Assembly (NCBI GenBank): GCA_948579355.1
Contig: CAPAOV010000013.1
Location: 4,741 to 68,740 of the forward strand
Length of the DNA: 64,000 bases
Reading direction: 5' to 3'
Origin: an uncultured Eubacterium sp.
GTDB taxonomy: Bacteria; Bacillota; Clostridia; Lachnospirales; Lachnospiraceae
Shown here: positions 32,432 through 41,337 of the stretch, piece after piece
Position numbering within the stretch: position 1 is the stretch's first letter
Layout: every line of letters begins with the position of its first letter
The notes under the pieces: generated by a model
Told to the model about the DNA's origin: nothing
What the model saw: the letters and a program-made list of their open reading frames with translations, nothing else
Database searches by the model: none
Position numbers and translations under genes: made by a program

Positions 32432-35338
32432 TTATTTGAGCCACCTTGCCATCGATTCTTTTAATTTATTGAAGTCGATTGGCTTTGCCATATGTTCGTT
32501 CATTCCCGCTTTCTTTGACGCCTGAATATCGTCGGAGAAAGCGTTTGCCGTCATTGCCACAATCGGAATCTCTCTGGCATCCTCTCGGGGAAGAGCCCGA
32601 ATTGCACAAGTTGCCTCATGCCCGTTTAGGACGGGCATTTGTATATCCATAAAAATCAAATTATAATATCCGGAAGTGGAATCTTTGAACATATCAACGG
32701 CTATCTGCCCATTTTCCGCCACTTCCACTTTCGCACCGGTCATCTCTATAATTTCCTTGGCAATCTCTCGGTTGATATCATTGTCTTCGACAAGTAAAAC
32801 TCTTTTTTCCGAATAATCGGAAGCTACGATATCTTGCAATACATTATCCGACTTCTCATCATCTTTAAGGAAGTTCTTAAACACGTTTGTAAGTTGTGAT
32901 TTAAACAGAGGTTTGGAGATAAACGCATTTACCCCTGCGTCTCTTGCCTCAGTTTCAATTTCCGACCAATCATAAGCGGACAGCATAACAATCGGGATTT
33001 CCTGACCAACTTCCCGACGTATCGCACGCGCTGTCTCTATACCGTCCATTTCCGGCATTCTCCAATCCAATATCACGGCAAAATAATCCTCTTTCTCTTT
33101 GTGTCTCTCACAAACACGCTGCAGCGCCTCTTTTCCGGAAAGTACCCACTCGCTCTCCATTCCCAGCTCATTGAGGACAATAGAAGTACTCTCGCATGAT
33201 ATTTCATCATCATCCGCCACGAGCACCGGCAGTCCTATCAGCTCTTCCAGAGAACCCATATCCTCTTCCGTATATTTGAGGAGAAGATTCACGGTAACGC
33301 ACGAACCCTTGCCAATCTCGCTCTCCACTTTAATGTCTCCGCCCATCATCTGGATGATATTTTTCGTAATCGGCATTCCCAATCCGCTTCCCTGTACTTT
33401 GCTAATACGAACATCCTCTGCTCTCTCAAACGGCTCAAACAAACGCTCCAAAAATTCCGGCGTCATACCGATTCCGTTATCCTCTACTATCATTTCATAG
33501 CATCCGGTCTGCATCTGGCCCGAAGATTTTTCCGTAATATCAATCGTTATTCTGCCGTTATCCGGTGTATACTTAATGGCATTGGTTACAATGTTGACAA
33601 AAATCTGCTCCATGCGGAGTATATCCCCCACAACCACCTCATGTTTCATATCGTGAATATGTACATCTAATTCCTGATTCTTTTCTTCTGCCATCGGATA
33701 AATCATAGTAACTAAACTGTGTATCAATTCTGCCAGATTAAACTCGCCCTCATTGAGAGCCATTTTCCCGGATTCAATCTTACTCATATCCAGCATCTCA
33801 TTGATTATTAATAACAAATGACGACTCGCAGACGTAATCTTGCTCAGGCAGCTTTTCAGACAGTCCGGTTCCTGCAAATGCGCTCCGGCAATCGCCGTCA
33901 TACCGATAATGGCATTCATCGGCGTACGAATATCATGGCTCATGCGGGAGAGAAAATCCGTTTTGGCGTCGTTCGCACGGTTGGCCGCCTCATAGGCGTC
34001 CAAAAGCGCCTGATGCGTCTCCCTCTCTCTCTTTCTCGCTTCCGTTATATCTTTGGAATTATTGAGTGCAAAAATTTCTCCAGTATCCCTGTCCTGCGTC
34101 AACAATACGGTATGACGAAGAATCATCGGTACGTCGCTCGACATCCTCGTCTCAAACTCCAGCACAATCTCCGTCTCCCCGCGCTCAAACGCCTGTTTCA
34201 TATATTCCATATTCATAACGCTAAGAAACGCCTCTTTGTCGGCAGGCGATACTTTTTCACTGCACCATTGCCAGAAAAATTCATTTGCGCTGCAAGGAGC
34301 TTTCATCCCGATTTGCGCCAGAACGGACTTACGGTTCTCATCCGTTATTTCATAAAAATCATCTTCAATCAGATTCTTGCTCACATTAATATTAAATACT
34401 AAAATGGCGTCGGAAATAATGGCATGACGATACTGTTCTTCCTCATTGAGCGTACGGCGCAGACTGGCATTCGTCTTTTGCAGCAAATCCGTCATCTCCG
34501 CCTCTTTTGCTTTCTCTTCGGAAATATTTTTTACATACCAGATAACGTTTGGATGGCGCTCGCTATAATTATCTGCCGGCACCACTTCGGAGCGCACCCA
34601 TTTCCACTCTCCCTCCACTAATCGGTGGTAGCTAAACGTAACCGGCTCCTGCGTCTCCCGAAAAACTTCCCACAGATTTTCCGGAGACAAAACGCCGAGA
34701 AACTTCTCCCTGTCTTTTTCCTCTACATGATTTATGGCGCATAACTTTAAAGCCTCGCGATAATTTCCCTTTGCGCCGGCCACCTCTTTTTCTTCACTTT
34801 TCATTAATTTCAAATCCGTGATAAAGTTATTCTTTAGATTGATGGAACTTATCCGAAAATAAGAATCTTTTAACATGCTAAAAGCCTGATGGCTCATTTG
34901 GAGCGTGCGGTATACTTTATCAATAAATCGTATTGCACATATCCAAATCGGCCTGCCATCACTCGCTACCGAATCCGTATGTATCTCACGCATCCACATA
35001 CCCTGACCATTCTTATTCAGAAAACGGTAATCGCAAAAACCCTCCTGTGCAGATGAAGACATATTTTTCTTAAAATTGTCTCTGTCCTCTGCCGCTATTG
35101 CATGTAAAAAATGTCCGTTTGTCTGCTCCATGAACTCATCAAACGTCATATCCAGACTGTTCAAGGCAAAACTGCTCACAAAATATATCGGAAAACCCTC
35201 TTCATAAAAACCACTGACAATACCTACCGCTAAGTTTCCACTTAATATCTCTATGATTTTTTCCTGATTATTTGCCGTCAATTCACCGTTCTCACCTGCA
35301 AAAAATATCTCTTCCCGATAATATCCCTGCACCGACAT
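32432..35338 (-). CDS. Hybrid sensor histidine kinase with PAS domains and two receiver domains
   Basis: The 968-residue protein has PAS-like sensor segments (about 40-420, e.g. DRDNFKKNMSSSAQEGFCDY, RFLNKNGQGMWMREIHTD), a HisKA domain with phospho-acceptor His in FLSRMSHDIRTPMNAIIGM (about 460), and a HATPase with N, G1 and G2 boxes (NIVTNAIKYTPDNG, VEDNGIGM, GSGLGMPITK). Two receiver domains follow: VLVADDDE with ILDWRMPEMDG, and VLLVEDNDINREIAKE with IFMDIQMPVLNG. There is no HPt or membrane helix, so it is cytoplasmic. GGGAG lies before the ATG at 35338. The output partner is not adjacent. A promoter candidate lies at 35384-35412. Confidence 0.93.
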   Translation of the reverse strand: MSVQGYYREEIFFAGENGELTANNQEKIIEILSGNLAVGIVSGFYEEGFPIYFVSSFALNSLDMTFDEFMEQTNGHFLHAIAAEDRDNFKKNMSSSAQEGFCDYRFLNKNGQGMWMREIHTDSVASDGRPIWICAIRFIDKVYRTLQMSHQAFSMLKDSYFRISSINLKNNFITDLKLMKSEEKEVAGAKGNYREALKLCAINHVEEKDREKFLGVLSPENLWEVFRETQEPVTFSYHRLVEGEWKWVRSEVVPADNYSERHPNVIWYVKNISEEKAKEAEMTDLLQKTNASLRRTLNEEEQYRHAIISDAILVFNINVSKNLIEDDFYEITDENRKSVLAQIGMKAPCSANEFFWQWCSEKVSPADKEAFLSVMNMEYMKQAFERGETEIVLEFETRMSSDVPMILRHTVLLTQDRDTGEIFALNNSKDITEARKRERETHQALLDAYEAANRANDAKTDFLSRMSHDIRTPMNAIIGMTAIAGAHLQEPDCLKSCLSKITSASRHLLLIINEMLDMSKIESGKMALNEGEFNLAELIHSLVTMIYPMAEEKNQELDVHIHDMKHEVVVGDILRMEQIFVNIVTNAIKYTPDNGRITIDITEKSSGQMQTGCYEMIVEDNGIGMTPEFLERLFEPFERAEDVRISKVQGSGLGMPITKNIIQMMGGDIKVESEIGKGSCVTVNLLLKYTEEDMGSLEELIGLPVLVADDDEISCESTSIVLNELGMESEWVLSGKEALQRVCERHKEKEDYFAVILDWRMPEMDGIETARAIRREVGQEIPIVMLSAYDWSEIETEARDAGVNAFISKPLFKSQLTNVFKNFLKDDEKSDNVLQDIVASDYSEKRVLLVEDNDINREIAKEIIEMTGAKVEVAENGQIAVDMFKDSTSGYYNLIFMDIQMPVLNGHEATCAIRALPREDAREIPIVAMTANAFSDDIQASKKAGMNEHMAKPIDFNKLKESMARWLK

Positions 35339-35383
35339 AAACACTCTCCCTCTCATATTCCAATCCAAAACTATGCTTTTTTA

Positions 35384-35412
35384 AGCATACCATATCATCC
35401 GGTTTTTATCAA
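35384..35412 (-). promoter_or_regulatory. Candidate promoter and palindrome before the hybrid kinase gene
   Basis: On the minus strand TTGATA and TATGCT are 17 bp apart. A palindrome ATGCTT-tttt-AAGCAT (35373-35388) overlaps the -10 box and could be an operator. By-eye matches only. Confidence 0.4.
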
Positions 35413-35532
35413 GTTCGTTTCATCTCCTGAATGTCGGCAGTTTCCCTGCTAATTAAAGCAGCCACTTAATCCTCTATGTTTTGGAAGCGGCGGATATCCC
35501 GCGCATTGACATAAATAATTACCAGTCTTCAT

Positions 35533-36429
35533 CTAAAGCATATCAGCGGGATTTACATGAACCATAATGTGCTTTACTTTCGGGAATTCCCGCTCAATCG
35601 TATCGTGGACTGTCTCCGCGATATCATGGGCCTCCCGCAGTGGAATATTTCCATCGGCGCGAATCTCCACATCCACATAAATCTTATTGCCAAACGTTCT
35701 TGTCTGCAGCAAATCTACCGCAATTACCCCCGCCTGCCGCAACACACACCCGCGCATCTGCTCCTCCGTCTCTTCATCGCAGGCCTTGTCGACCATCTTG
35801 TCTACCGCGTCCATAAATATCTCAAAAGCTGCCTTTTCTATAAATGCGCAAATAATCAGGCTCGCTACCGGGTCAAGAATCGGAAATCCCAGTCTCGCGC
35901 CGCCAATTCCAATCAAAGCGCCAACCGAAGATAGCGCATCTGAACGATGATGCCATGCGTCCGCCATCAGCGCTCCGGAGTCAATCCTTTTTGCTCCCGC
36001 CCTTGTATACCAGAACATTGCTTCTTTTACGACAATGGATAAAATCGCCGCCGCGAGAGCCAGCACCCCCGGAACGGTAAGATTGTCATAGTCTGCCTCC
36101 AGTATTTTCTGTAGAGCAGCCCAGCCAATGCCCAAACCGGTAACGGCAAGAATCGTTGCCAGAACAATCGCGGCCACACATTCCAGACGCTCGTGTCCAT
36201 AGGGATGTTCTTTGTCTGATTCTTTTCCGGATATTTTCACGCCAATAATGACAACAATCGTGCTGAATACATCCGAGGCTGAATGAATGGCATCGCTCAT
36301 CATAGCGCCTGAATGCGCCAACAAACCCGCCAGCAATTTTAAAACTGATAGCAGCGTATTTCCGATGATACTCAGAAAGGAAATGTGCATAACGGTTCTC
36401 TCATACTCTGTCTGTAACTGCTCTTTCAT
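35533..36429 (-). CDS. Cation diffusion facilitator (CDF) metal exporter
   Basis: CDF proteins export divalent metals against protons. The 298 residues have six membrane helices (about 15-200) and a C-terminal ferredoxin-like metal domain (GVIAVDLLQTRTFGNKIYVD to VKHIMVHVNP). The transport site is read from DAIHSASD in helix 2 (HxxxD) and DAWHHRSDALSS in helix 5 (HxxxD), a zinc-like signature; the HPYGHERLE loop follows helix 2. The exact metal cannot be fixed from this. It is a single gene with a purine-rich ribosome site. Confidence 0.9.
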   Translation of the reverse strand: MKEQLQTEYERTVMHISFLSIIGNTLLSVLKLLAGLLAHSGAMMSDAIHSASDVFSTIVVIIGVKISGKESDKEHPYGHERLECVAAIVLATILAVTGLGIGWAALQKILEADYDNLTVPGVLALAAAILSIVVKEAMFWYTRAGAKRIDSGALMADAWHHRSDALSSVGALIGIGGARLGFPILDPVASLIICAFIEKAAFEIFMDAVDKMVDKACDEETEEQMRGCVLRQAGVIAVDLLQTRTFGNKIYVDVEIRADGNIPLREAHDIAETVHDTIEREFPKVKHIMVHVNPADML

Positions 36430-36476
36430 CTCTTTACCTCCGCTTCTTAATTAGAACCTGCCGTACCATCATCGGG

Positions 36477-37145
36477 TTAAGCCGGCAGCTCTACCCTGTC
36501 ATACAAAGAGAGACAAACGGCTGTCATACCTCCGTCATTGCTACGGAAAAATTCGTAGTACCAATCAGAGAGCGGGAAAGAAACTCCGTCGTCTACTTCG
36601 CTCTCTTCATCAAACCGATGTACATACTGTATTATTTTCTCCGACGTATGCTTTTTTCTTCCCAGCGCATTATATAATTGCAATACACTTATAATCTCTT
36701 TCTCCCCCATTTGGGAAATCGGATAATTCGTAAAACGCTGCTTTAAGTCTCCTCTCTGCTCTTTCTCCCATGTATCATCGTCGTCGTCCCAATCGTCCTC
36801 GTCCCAGTAATCATCATCGTCGTCCCAATAATCATCCCAATCGGAAAGATACGCCGTATTTTCCAGATTAACATTCACATACACCTGCTCTTCTGAAAAA
36901 ACAGAAACACTGATAAACCAGTCGTCGTTTATCTGAAGCAGAAAATCTGACTCCTCACTTTCTCCCATGCCCTCATTGTTTCTTTGAATAATTTTATAAC
37001 CGTTTTTGTCAGCATATTTTTCGATTACCGTCTCACACTGTTTCACGATTTGCCGCATATCTTCCTGACTCAGTTGCCGTACTCCGCACCCGCACAATCC
37101 CGCGAGCAGAAGAAACACCATACTGACTGCTAAAATTCTTTTCAT
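36477..37145 (-). CDS. Lipoprotein with an Asp/Trp/Tyr-rich acidic segment
   Basis: The 222-residue protein has a lipoprotein signal: MKRILAVSMVFLLLAGLCGC, Cys 20 being the likely lipidated residue. Residues about 100-125 form a run of Asp broken by Trp and Tyr (DWDDYWDDDDDYW, DEDDWDDDDDTW). It may bind cations or act as a low-complexity linker. The rest is not recognised. The start at 37145 follows GGGGAG. The gene is divergent from the PadR operon, so it could share its control. Confidence 0.75.
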   Translation of the reverse strand: MKRILAVSMVFLLLAGLCGCGVRQLSQEDMRQIVKQCETVIEKYADKNGYKIIQRNNEGMGESEESDFLLQINDDWFISVSVFSEEQVYVNVNLENTAYLSDWDDYWDDDDDYWDEDDWDDDDDTWEKEQRGDLKQRFTNYPISQMGEKEIISVLQLYNALGRKKHTSEKIIQYVHRFDEESEVDDGVSFPLSDWYYEFFRSNDGGMTAVCLSLYDRVELPA

Positions 37146-37248
37146 TACTCCCCATCCTTTCCTGAAAGCTATCATAATAGTAAAATATTAACTTTATTTT
37201 AGCACCATCATTTTACAGTGGCAAGACATTCCTTTACCTTATTTGGCA

Positions 37249-37285
37249 AATATACCTTGACAGGCGAGGTATATTATGATTTAAT
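37249..37285 (+). promoter_or_regulatory. PadR operon promoter with palindromic operator
   Basis: TTGACA (37257-37262) is followed after 17 bp by TTTAAT (37280-37285). A perfect 9-bp inverted repeat, AATATACCT and AGGTATATT (37249-37257, 37267-37275, 9-bp spacer), surrounds the -35 box. This is the expected form of a PadR operator, so the regulator probably represses its own operon. Confidence 0.65.
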
Positions 37286-37324
37286 ATACATAAATTGTAA
37301 AGAGTAAAGGAGTGTGATGCTTAT

Positions 37325-37660
37325 ATGTCCATTACATCTGATTTGATTCGCGGACACACGGACACGATTATTCTGGCGCAGTTATCCAATGCAGACAGCT
37401 ATGGGTATCAGATTAATAAAACAATTCAGGAAAAAACAAAGCAGGAATATGAGTTGAAAGAGGCAACTCTCTATTCTGCCTTTCGCCGTCTGGAACAGGC
37501 GGGCTATATATGCTCGTATTGGGGAAATGAGACAACAGGCGCAAGACGGCGCTATTACACCATTACAAAAGAGGGACGGGAAGCTTATGAAAAAATGTGC
37601 GTCGAATGGGAACAATCAAAACGGCTGATTGACCAGCTAATTGTTCAGACACAAGAATAA
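37325..37660 (+). CDS. PadR family transcriptional regulator
   Basis: The 111-residue protein has the PadR winged helix: LIRGHTDTIILAQLSNADSYGYQI, EYELKEATLYSAFRRLEQAGYI and the wing TGARRRYYTITKEGREA. The C-terminal dimer helix is short, as in PadR-s1 proteins. It leads a three-gene operon with a HAAS-domain protein and a DUF4097 protein, a common trio in Firmicutes linked to envelope stress or antimicrobial response. The palindrome at 37249-37275 is its likely operator. Confidence 0.92.
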   Translation: MSITSDLIRGHTDTIILAQLSNADSYGYQINKTIQEKTKQEYELKEATLYSAFRRLEQAGYICSYWGNETTGARRRYYTITKEGREAYEKMCVEWEQSKRLIDQLIVQTQE

Positions 37661-37687
37661 ATGATTTTCAGAAAGGAGATTCTATTT

Positions 37688-38359
37688 ATGGAAGATAAAT
37701 TACGTGCACATATGGACCACCTTTTTCGGGAGGTTCCGCTAACTAAAAAATCGGTGGAATTAAAAGAGGAGATTTTACAAAACCTGGTAGACAAATACCA
37801 TGACCTGATTGCCGAGGGTAAAAGTGAGGAAGCCGCCTATAACATCGCAGTAGCAAGCGTGGGCGACATCAGCGAACTGCTCGATTCCCTCAAAGAAGAA
37901 TCGGCAGCTCCGGACCCTGCGTGCTCAGACGAATATATCCATTGGAAAAAACGTTCGGCAATTCTCGTTCCTATCGCCGTCATGCTGTATATCCTCTCTG
38001 TTCTTCCTGTCATTGTCACCGAAGAGCTTCACGTGAATGATGCTATTGGCGCCTGCGGATTTTTCCTGTTCATAGGCATTGCCACCGCTATCATTATATT
38101 TAACAATATGTCAAAACCTGCGATGGATAAGCTGGACAGCACGATAGTAAATGAATTTAAAGAATGGAAAGCGAATCAGGAAGGACGCAAACGCGCCCGC
38201 AAGGCCATTAACAGCGCACTTTGGACAATTGTTGTCATCTTGTATTTCCTCATCAGCTTCAGCACCGGCGCATGGTATATTACATGGATTCTTTTCCTCA
38301 TGGGCGCCGCCGCAGAAAATATAATAAAGGCAATTTTTGAATTACATGAATCGAGGTGA
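37688..38359 (+). CDS. HAAS/DUF1700-like membrane protein of the PadR operon
   Basis: The 223-residue protein starts with a helical HAAS-like domain (LKEEILQNLVDKYHDLIAEGKSEEAAYNIAVASVGDI, about 20-65). Four membrane helices follow in two pairs (SAILVPIAVMLYILSVLPVIV, GACGFFLFIGIATAIIIF, ALWTIVVILYFLISF, WYITWILFLMGAAAENI). GGAG lies nine bases before the ATG at 37688. It is between padR and the DUF4097 gene, nearly touching the latter. It probably works at the membrane with the DUF4097 protein. Confidence 0.82.
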   Translation: MEDKLRAHMDHLFREVPLTKKSVELKEEILQNLVDKYHDLIAEGKSEEAAYNIAVASVGDISELLDSLKEESAAPDPACSDEYIHWKKRSAILVPIAVMLYILSVLPVIVTEELHVNDAIGACGFFLFIGIATAIIIFNNMSKPAMDKLDSTIVNEFKEWKANQEGRKRARKAINSALWTIVVILYFLISFSTGAWYITWILFLMGAAAENIIKAIFELHESR

Positions 38360-38363
38360 GTTT

Positions 38364-39164
38364 ATGAACGAAAAGAAAAAAATAAAAGCATATTTGCGCT
38401 TGGGCATTTCCTCTTTTATCCTGCTCATTCTGGCTACCATTATGGCCGCCGGAATAGGAAATGGCAGCAATTCTTTTCCATTCTTTTTCTTTGGCTCATC
38501 CTATCCGTTCGCAGATAAATATACGGCAGGAAATACTTCCATTGTGGCAGATAAATTAGAAGAAATCGATATTGACTGGATTAGCGGAAATATTCGGATT
38601 GAACGATATGAGGGAGATACGATTGAAGTTCAGGAGGCAAATTCTGATTCCCTTGCCGAAGCAGACAGAGTACATTCCTATTTTGATAACGGGATTCTGA
38701 AAATACAATATCAAAAGAGCAGAAGATTTTCATTTAATCCAAGCGTGCAAAGCAAAACCCTGCATTTGCGCATACCTGAAAAACTTTCTTCGACATTTCT
38801 GAAAAAGGTTGAAATTGATAACGTGAGTGCAGATATTACCGTGGATGGCCTGCAAATAAAAGAATTTTCGGCAGACACTGTCAGCGGCAACGTCAACGTG
38901 AAAGGAGCCGTGGAAAATTTTGAGACTGAGTCCGTATCCGGCGACAGCACATTAACTTCCACGGTCACCCCAAGGGAAATTGACTCCGATACGGTGAGCG
39001 GAGACACAACGATAACCGTTCCCGCCGACTCGCAGTTTTCCATTGATTATGACAGTGTTTCCGGCGAGCTGAGCAATGCCTTTCCTACAAAATCAGATAA
39101 CAATAGCGGTAAATGGACATTTGACACCGTAAGCGGCGATGTCACCATCAACAGTATGAAATGA
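38364..39164 (+). CDS. DUF4097 family beta-strand repeat protein
   Basis: The 266-residue protein has an N-terminal membrane helix (LGISSFILLILATIMAAGIG) and a right-handed beta-helix-like domain. The latter has repeats of the form DTVSGNVNVKG, ESVSGDSTLTS, DTVSGDTTITV, DSVSGELSNAF, DTVSGDVTINS: a (D/E)xVSG turn about every 20 residues. Such adhesin-like sheets are typical of DUF4097 proteins. GAGGTGA precedes the ATG. It is last in the PadR operon and is followed by a hairpin element that could terminate transcription. The exact function is unknown. Confidence 0.9.
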   Translation: MNEKKKIKAYLRLGISSFILLILATIMAAGIGNGSNSFPFFFFGSSYPFADKYTAGNTSIVADKLEEIDIDWISGNIRIERYEGDTIEVQEANSDSLAEADRVHSYFDNGILKIQYQKSRRFSFNPSVQSKTLHLRIPEKLSSTFLKKVEIDNVSADITVDGLQIKEFSADTVSGNVNVKGAVENFETESVSGDSTLTSTVTPREIDSDTVSGDTTITVPADSQFSIDYDSVSGELSNAFPTKSDNNSGKWTFDTVSGDVTINSMK

Positions 39165-39169
39165 TGTCA

Positions 39170-39360
39170 GGGTCAAAAAGTCACATGCCGGATAAGTTCG
39201 TCAGAACTTATCCGGCATGTGACCTTGAGACCCGCCAAACATGAGAAAGTAGCGATTTACGCAGTAAATCGGCGGATTTCGAATGTTTGAAGAATTGCGG
39301 GAGTTGTGAAACAACGAAGCAATTCGCAGCATTTGTTGGGGGCAAAATACCTTTTGACCC
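39170..39360. repeat. Multi-hairpin intergenic element, copy 1
   Basis: The element is bounded by the inverted repeat GGGTCAAAAG/CTTTTGACCC. It holds a 20-bp perfect stem (39180-39199 with 39204-39223, loop GTCA) inside a GGGTC/GACCC clamp, then CAAACAT/ATGTTTG (39236-39242 with 39283-39289) enclosing GATTTAC-gca-GTAAATC, then GAATTGC..GTTGT-gaa-ACAAC..GCAATTC (39292-39325). Copy 2 at 42117-42293 has the same order of stems. It sits between convergent genes and may also end transcription of both. Confidence 0.75.
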
Positions 39361-39382
39361 CAACACCATATCATAGTACAAG

Positions 39383-40237
39383 TTATTTCGTTTCCTTTGA
39401 GGCTTTTTTCTTTATATGGTTTCCGACAATCTCAGATACGTCGGAAACCGTCATAAAGCCCGATTCGTCATCCTCCTGTAAAATTTTCTTGATAACCGGT
39501 ATCTCAATCCTTGTGACGACACAATACAAAACTACCTTTTTTCCACTTATCAGTCCTTCGCCCTCCAAAATCGTTACCGTCCGTCCCAATCTCTCAAAAA
39601 TGGCATCGGAAATCTGCTGACTCTCATTTGTAATAATCATCACGGCCTTTGCTTCATCTAACCCCACTTCTACCAAATCAATCACTTTAGATGTGATAAA
39701 ATAAGTTAAAAGACTGTACATCGCGCGGTCAGAGCCGAACAACAATCCAACGACAAGATAGATTAATATGTTAAAGATTAATATAATCTGTCCGACGGAA
39801 AGAGACGTCTTTTTGCTAATCAGTATCGCCATCGTCTCCGTTCCATCCAGACACCCGCCGTACCGTATGACAAGGCCGACCCCGATACCAAGTACAATAC
39901 CCCCGAAAACGGTAGCGAGCAATGGCTCGGAAGTCGCCATATTCCACGAATAGAAGATTTGCAGCGAGACGGAAAACACTACCATCCCCACCGCCGTCTT
40001 TGCCAGAAAAAGACTTCCCATCTGCCGGAATCCAATATAGAGGAACGGCACATTCAAAAGAAACGTGAGCACACTGAGCGGCAGGGGCACGAAGACATCA
40101 AGAACCATGCCGATTCCTACAATTCCCCCATCCATTATATTATTCGGCGCCAAAAACTGCTCAATAGAAAAGGCGGCAACAATTGCACCGACAACGACAA
40201 ATATAAACGATATTATAATTTCTTTCTTTTTCTTCAT
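39383..40237 (-). CDS. YitT family membrane protein (DUF2179 C-terminus)
   Basis: The 284-residue protein has five to six membrane helices (FIFVVVGAIVAAFSIEQFL, PNNIMDGGIVGIGMVLD, PLSVLTFLLNVPFLYIGF, GIVLGIGVGLVIRYGGCLDG, IILIFNILIYLVVGLLFG). The cytoplasmic DUF2179 domain follows (VMIITNESQQISDAIFERLGRTVTIL to VTRIEIPVIKKILQEDD). This layout defines the YitT/YqfU group, whose transported substrate is unknown. GGAGG lies a few bases before the ATG at 40237. It follows hydE by 26 bp. Confidence 0.9.
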   Translation of the reverse strand: MKKKKEIIISFIFVVVGAIVAAFSIEQFLAPNNIMDGGIVGIGMVLDVFVPLPLSVLTFLLNVPFLYIGFRQMGSLFLAKTAVGMVVFSVSLQIFYSWNMATSEPLLATVFGGIVLGIGVGLVIRYGGCLDGTETMAILISKKTSLSVGQIILIFNILIYLVVGLLFGSDRAMYSLLTYFITSKVIDLVEVGLDEAKAVMIITNESQQISDAIFERLGRTVTILEGEGLISGKKVVLYCVVTRIEIPVIKKILQEDDESGFMTVSDVSEIVGNHIKKKASKETK

Positions 40238-40263
40238 ATTTCCTCCCTTTGCAGCATAATCTC

Positions 40264-41337
40264 TCATGTTCCTACACGGCTGTCACCGCGCTCTGTTACA
40301 ATGCGATAGCCGATTTCTTCCACTCTCTTTTTCAAACGCTCTATCTCCTGTGCCGATTCGGCGCCGCAGAAAACTTTATTATTATATAACGCATATTTTT
40401 TCCTTACCGCAGGCGGAGACAGATTCGGCATAACAACATTGGCTCCCGCTAATAATCCTTTTTCCCTGCCATCCGGCGCTATCGTAGCCAGCGCTGTTGT
40501 CGCGGGAAGCAGCACTTTCGGAAAAAGCAGCCGCAACACGCCAAGAAGAATGCATGTCATTTCCAAAGAACCATTTTCCATCTCTGCAAAAGGCGTATCC
40601 GCATGGGCGAGAAACGGGCCCACACCTATCATATGCGGCTCCAATTCCTGCAAGAAGCGGATATCCGCCAACAAATGCTCTGCCGTCTGGGCGGGCGAAC
40701 CTATCATCATACCGGCGCCCACCTCATATCCCAATTCCCGCAATGTATAGAGACAGTTCTTTCGTTTTTCCAGAAGCATCTCCGGCGGGTGCAGCCGGCG
40801 GTAATGCTCGTCCACCGCCGTCTCATGCCGAAGCAGATAGCGGTCTGCCCCTGCTTCCCTCCAGCATTGGTACCTCTCTCTGTCCCACTCGCCAACCGAC
40901 AGCGTAACCGCACAATCCGGAAACTCCTTTTTTATCGTGCGGATAATTTCTTCCATATGTTCTTCGATAAACGGCCGGTCTTCGCCCCCCTGCAGCACAA
41001 AGGTGCGAAACCCAAGCGAATAGCCCTCTCTTGCACAATACAAAATCTCTTCCGGCGTCAGCCGATATCTTTGTATCTTGCGGTTATCCTTTCGTATTCC
41101 ACAATAATAGCAATTGTTTCTGCAGATATTGGAAAACTCAATCAATCCGCGGACATAAATATCTTTTCCATATATGTTCTCGCGCACCTCTCTTGCCGCT
41201 GCCAAAAGATACTCCTGCTCTTTCCGACAATGCGGATTTTCCTCATCAGTCAGTGACGTCAGAAGCTGTAAAAACTTCTCCCCCGACAGATTCTTGTTCT
41301 TCTTCAATTGCCGGATTAACTGCTGGTTTGCTGTCAT
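40264..41337 (-). CDS. hydE: [FeFe] hydrogenase maturation radical SAM enzyme HydE
   Basis: HydE takes part in building the H-cluster diiron site. The 357 residues show the radical SAM motif CRNNCYYCG (C72, C76, C79), GFRTFVLQGGEDRPF, RHETAVDEHYRRLHPP, GAGMMIGSPAQTAEHLL and VGPFLAHADTPF, all HydE features. hydF, hydG and a hydrogenase are not in the window. Its N-terminal 92 bp overlap the end of the upstream gene in another frame; the family's usual N-terminus (LIRQLKKNKNLSGEKFLQLL) requires this start. The ribosome site (GGAAGAAG) is weak, so translation is probably coupled to the upstream gene. Confidence 0.93.
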   Translation of the reverse strand: MTANQQLIRQLKKNKNLSGEKFLQLLTSLTDEENPHCRKEQEYLLAAAREVRENIYGKDIYVRGLIEFSNICRNNCYYCGIRKDNRKIQRYRLTPEEILYCAREGYSLGFRTFVLQGGEDRPFIEEHMEEIIRTIKKEFPDCAVTLSVGEWDRERYQCWREAGADRYLLRHETAVDEHYRRLHPPEMLLEKRKNCLYTLRELGYEVGAGMMIGSPAQTAEHLLADIRFLQELEPHMIGVGPFLAHADTPFAEMENGSLEMTCILLGVLRLLFPKVLLPATTALATIAPDGREKGLLAGANVVMPNLSPPAVRKKYALYNNKVFCGAESAQEIERLKKRVEEIGYRIVTERGDSRVGT

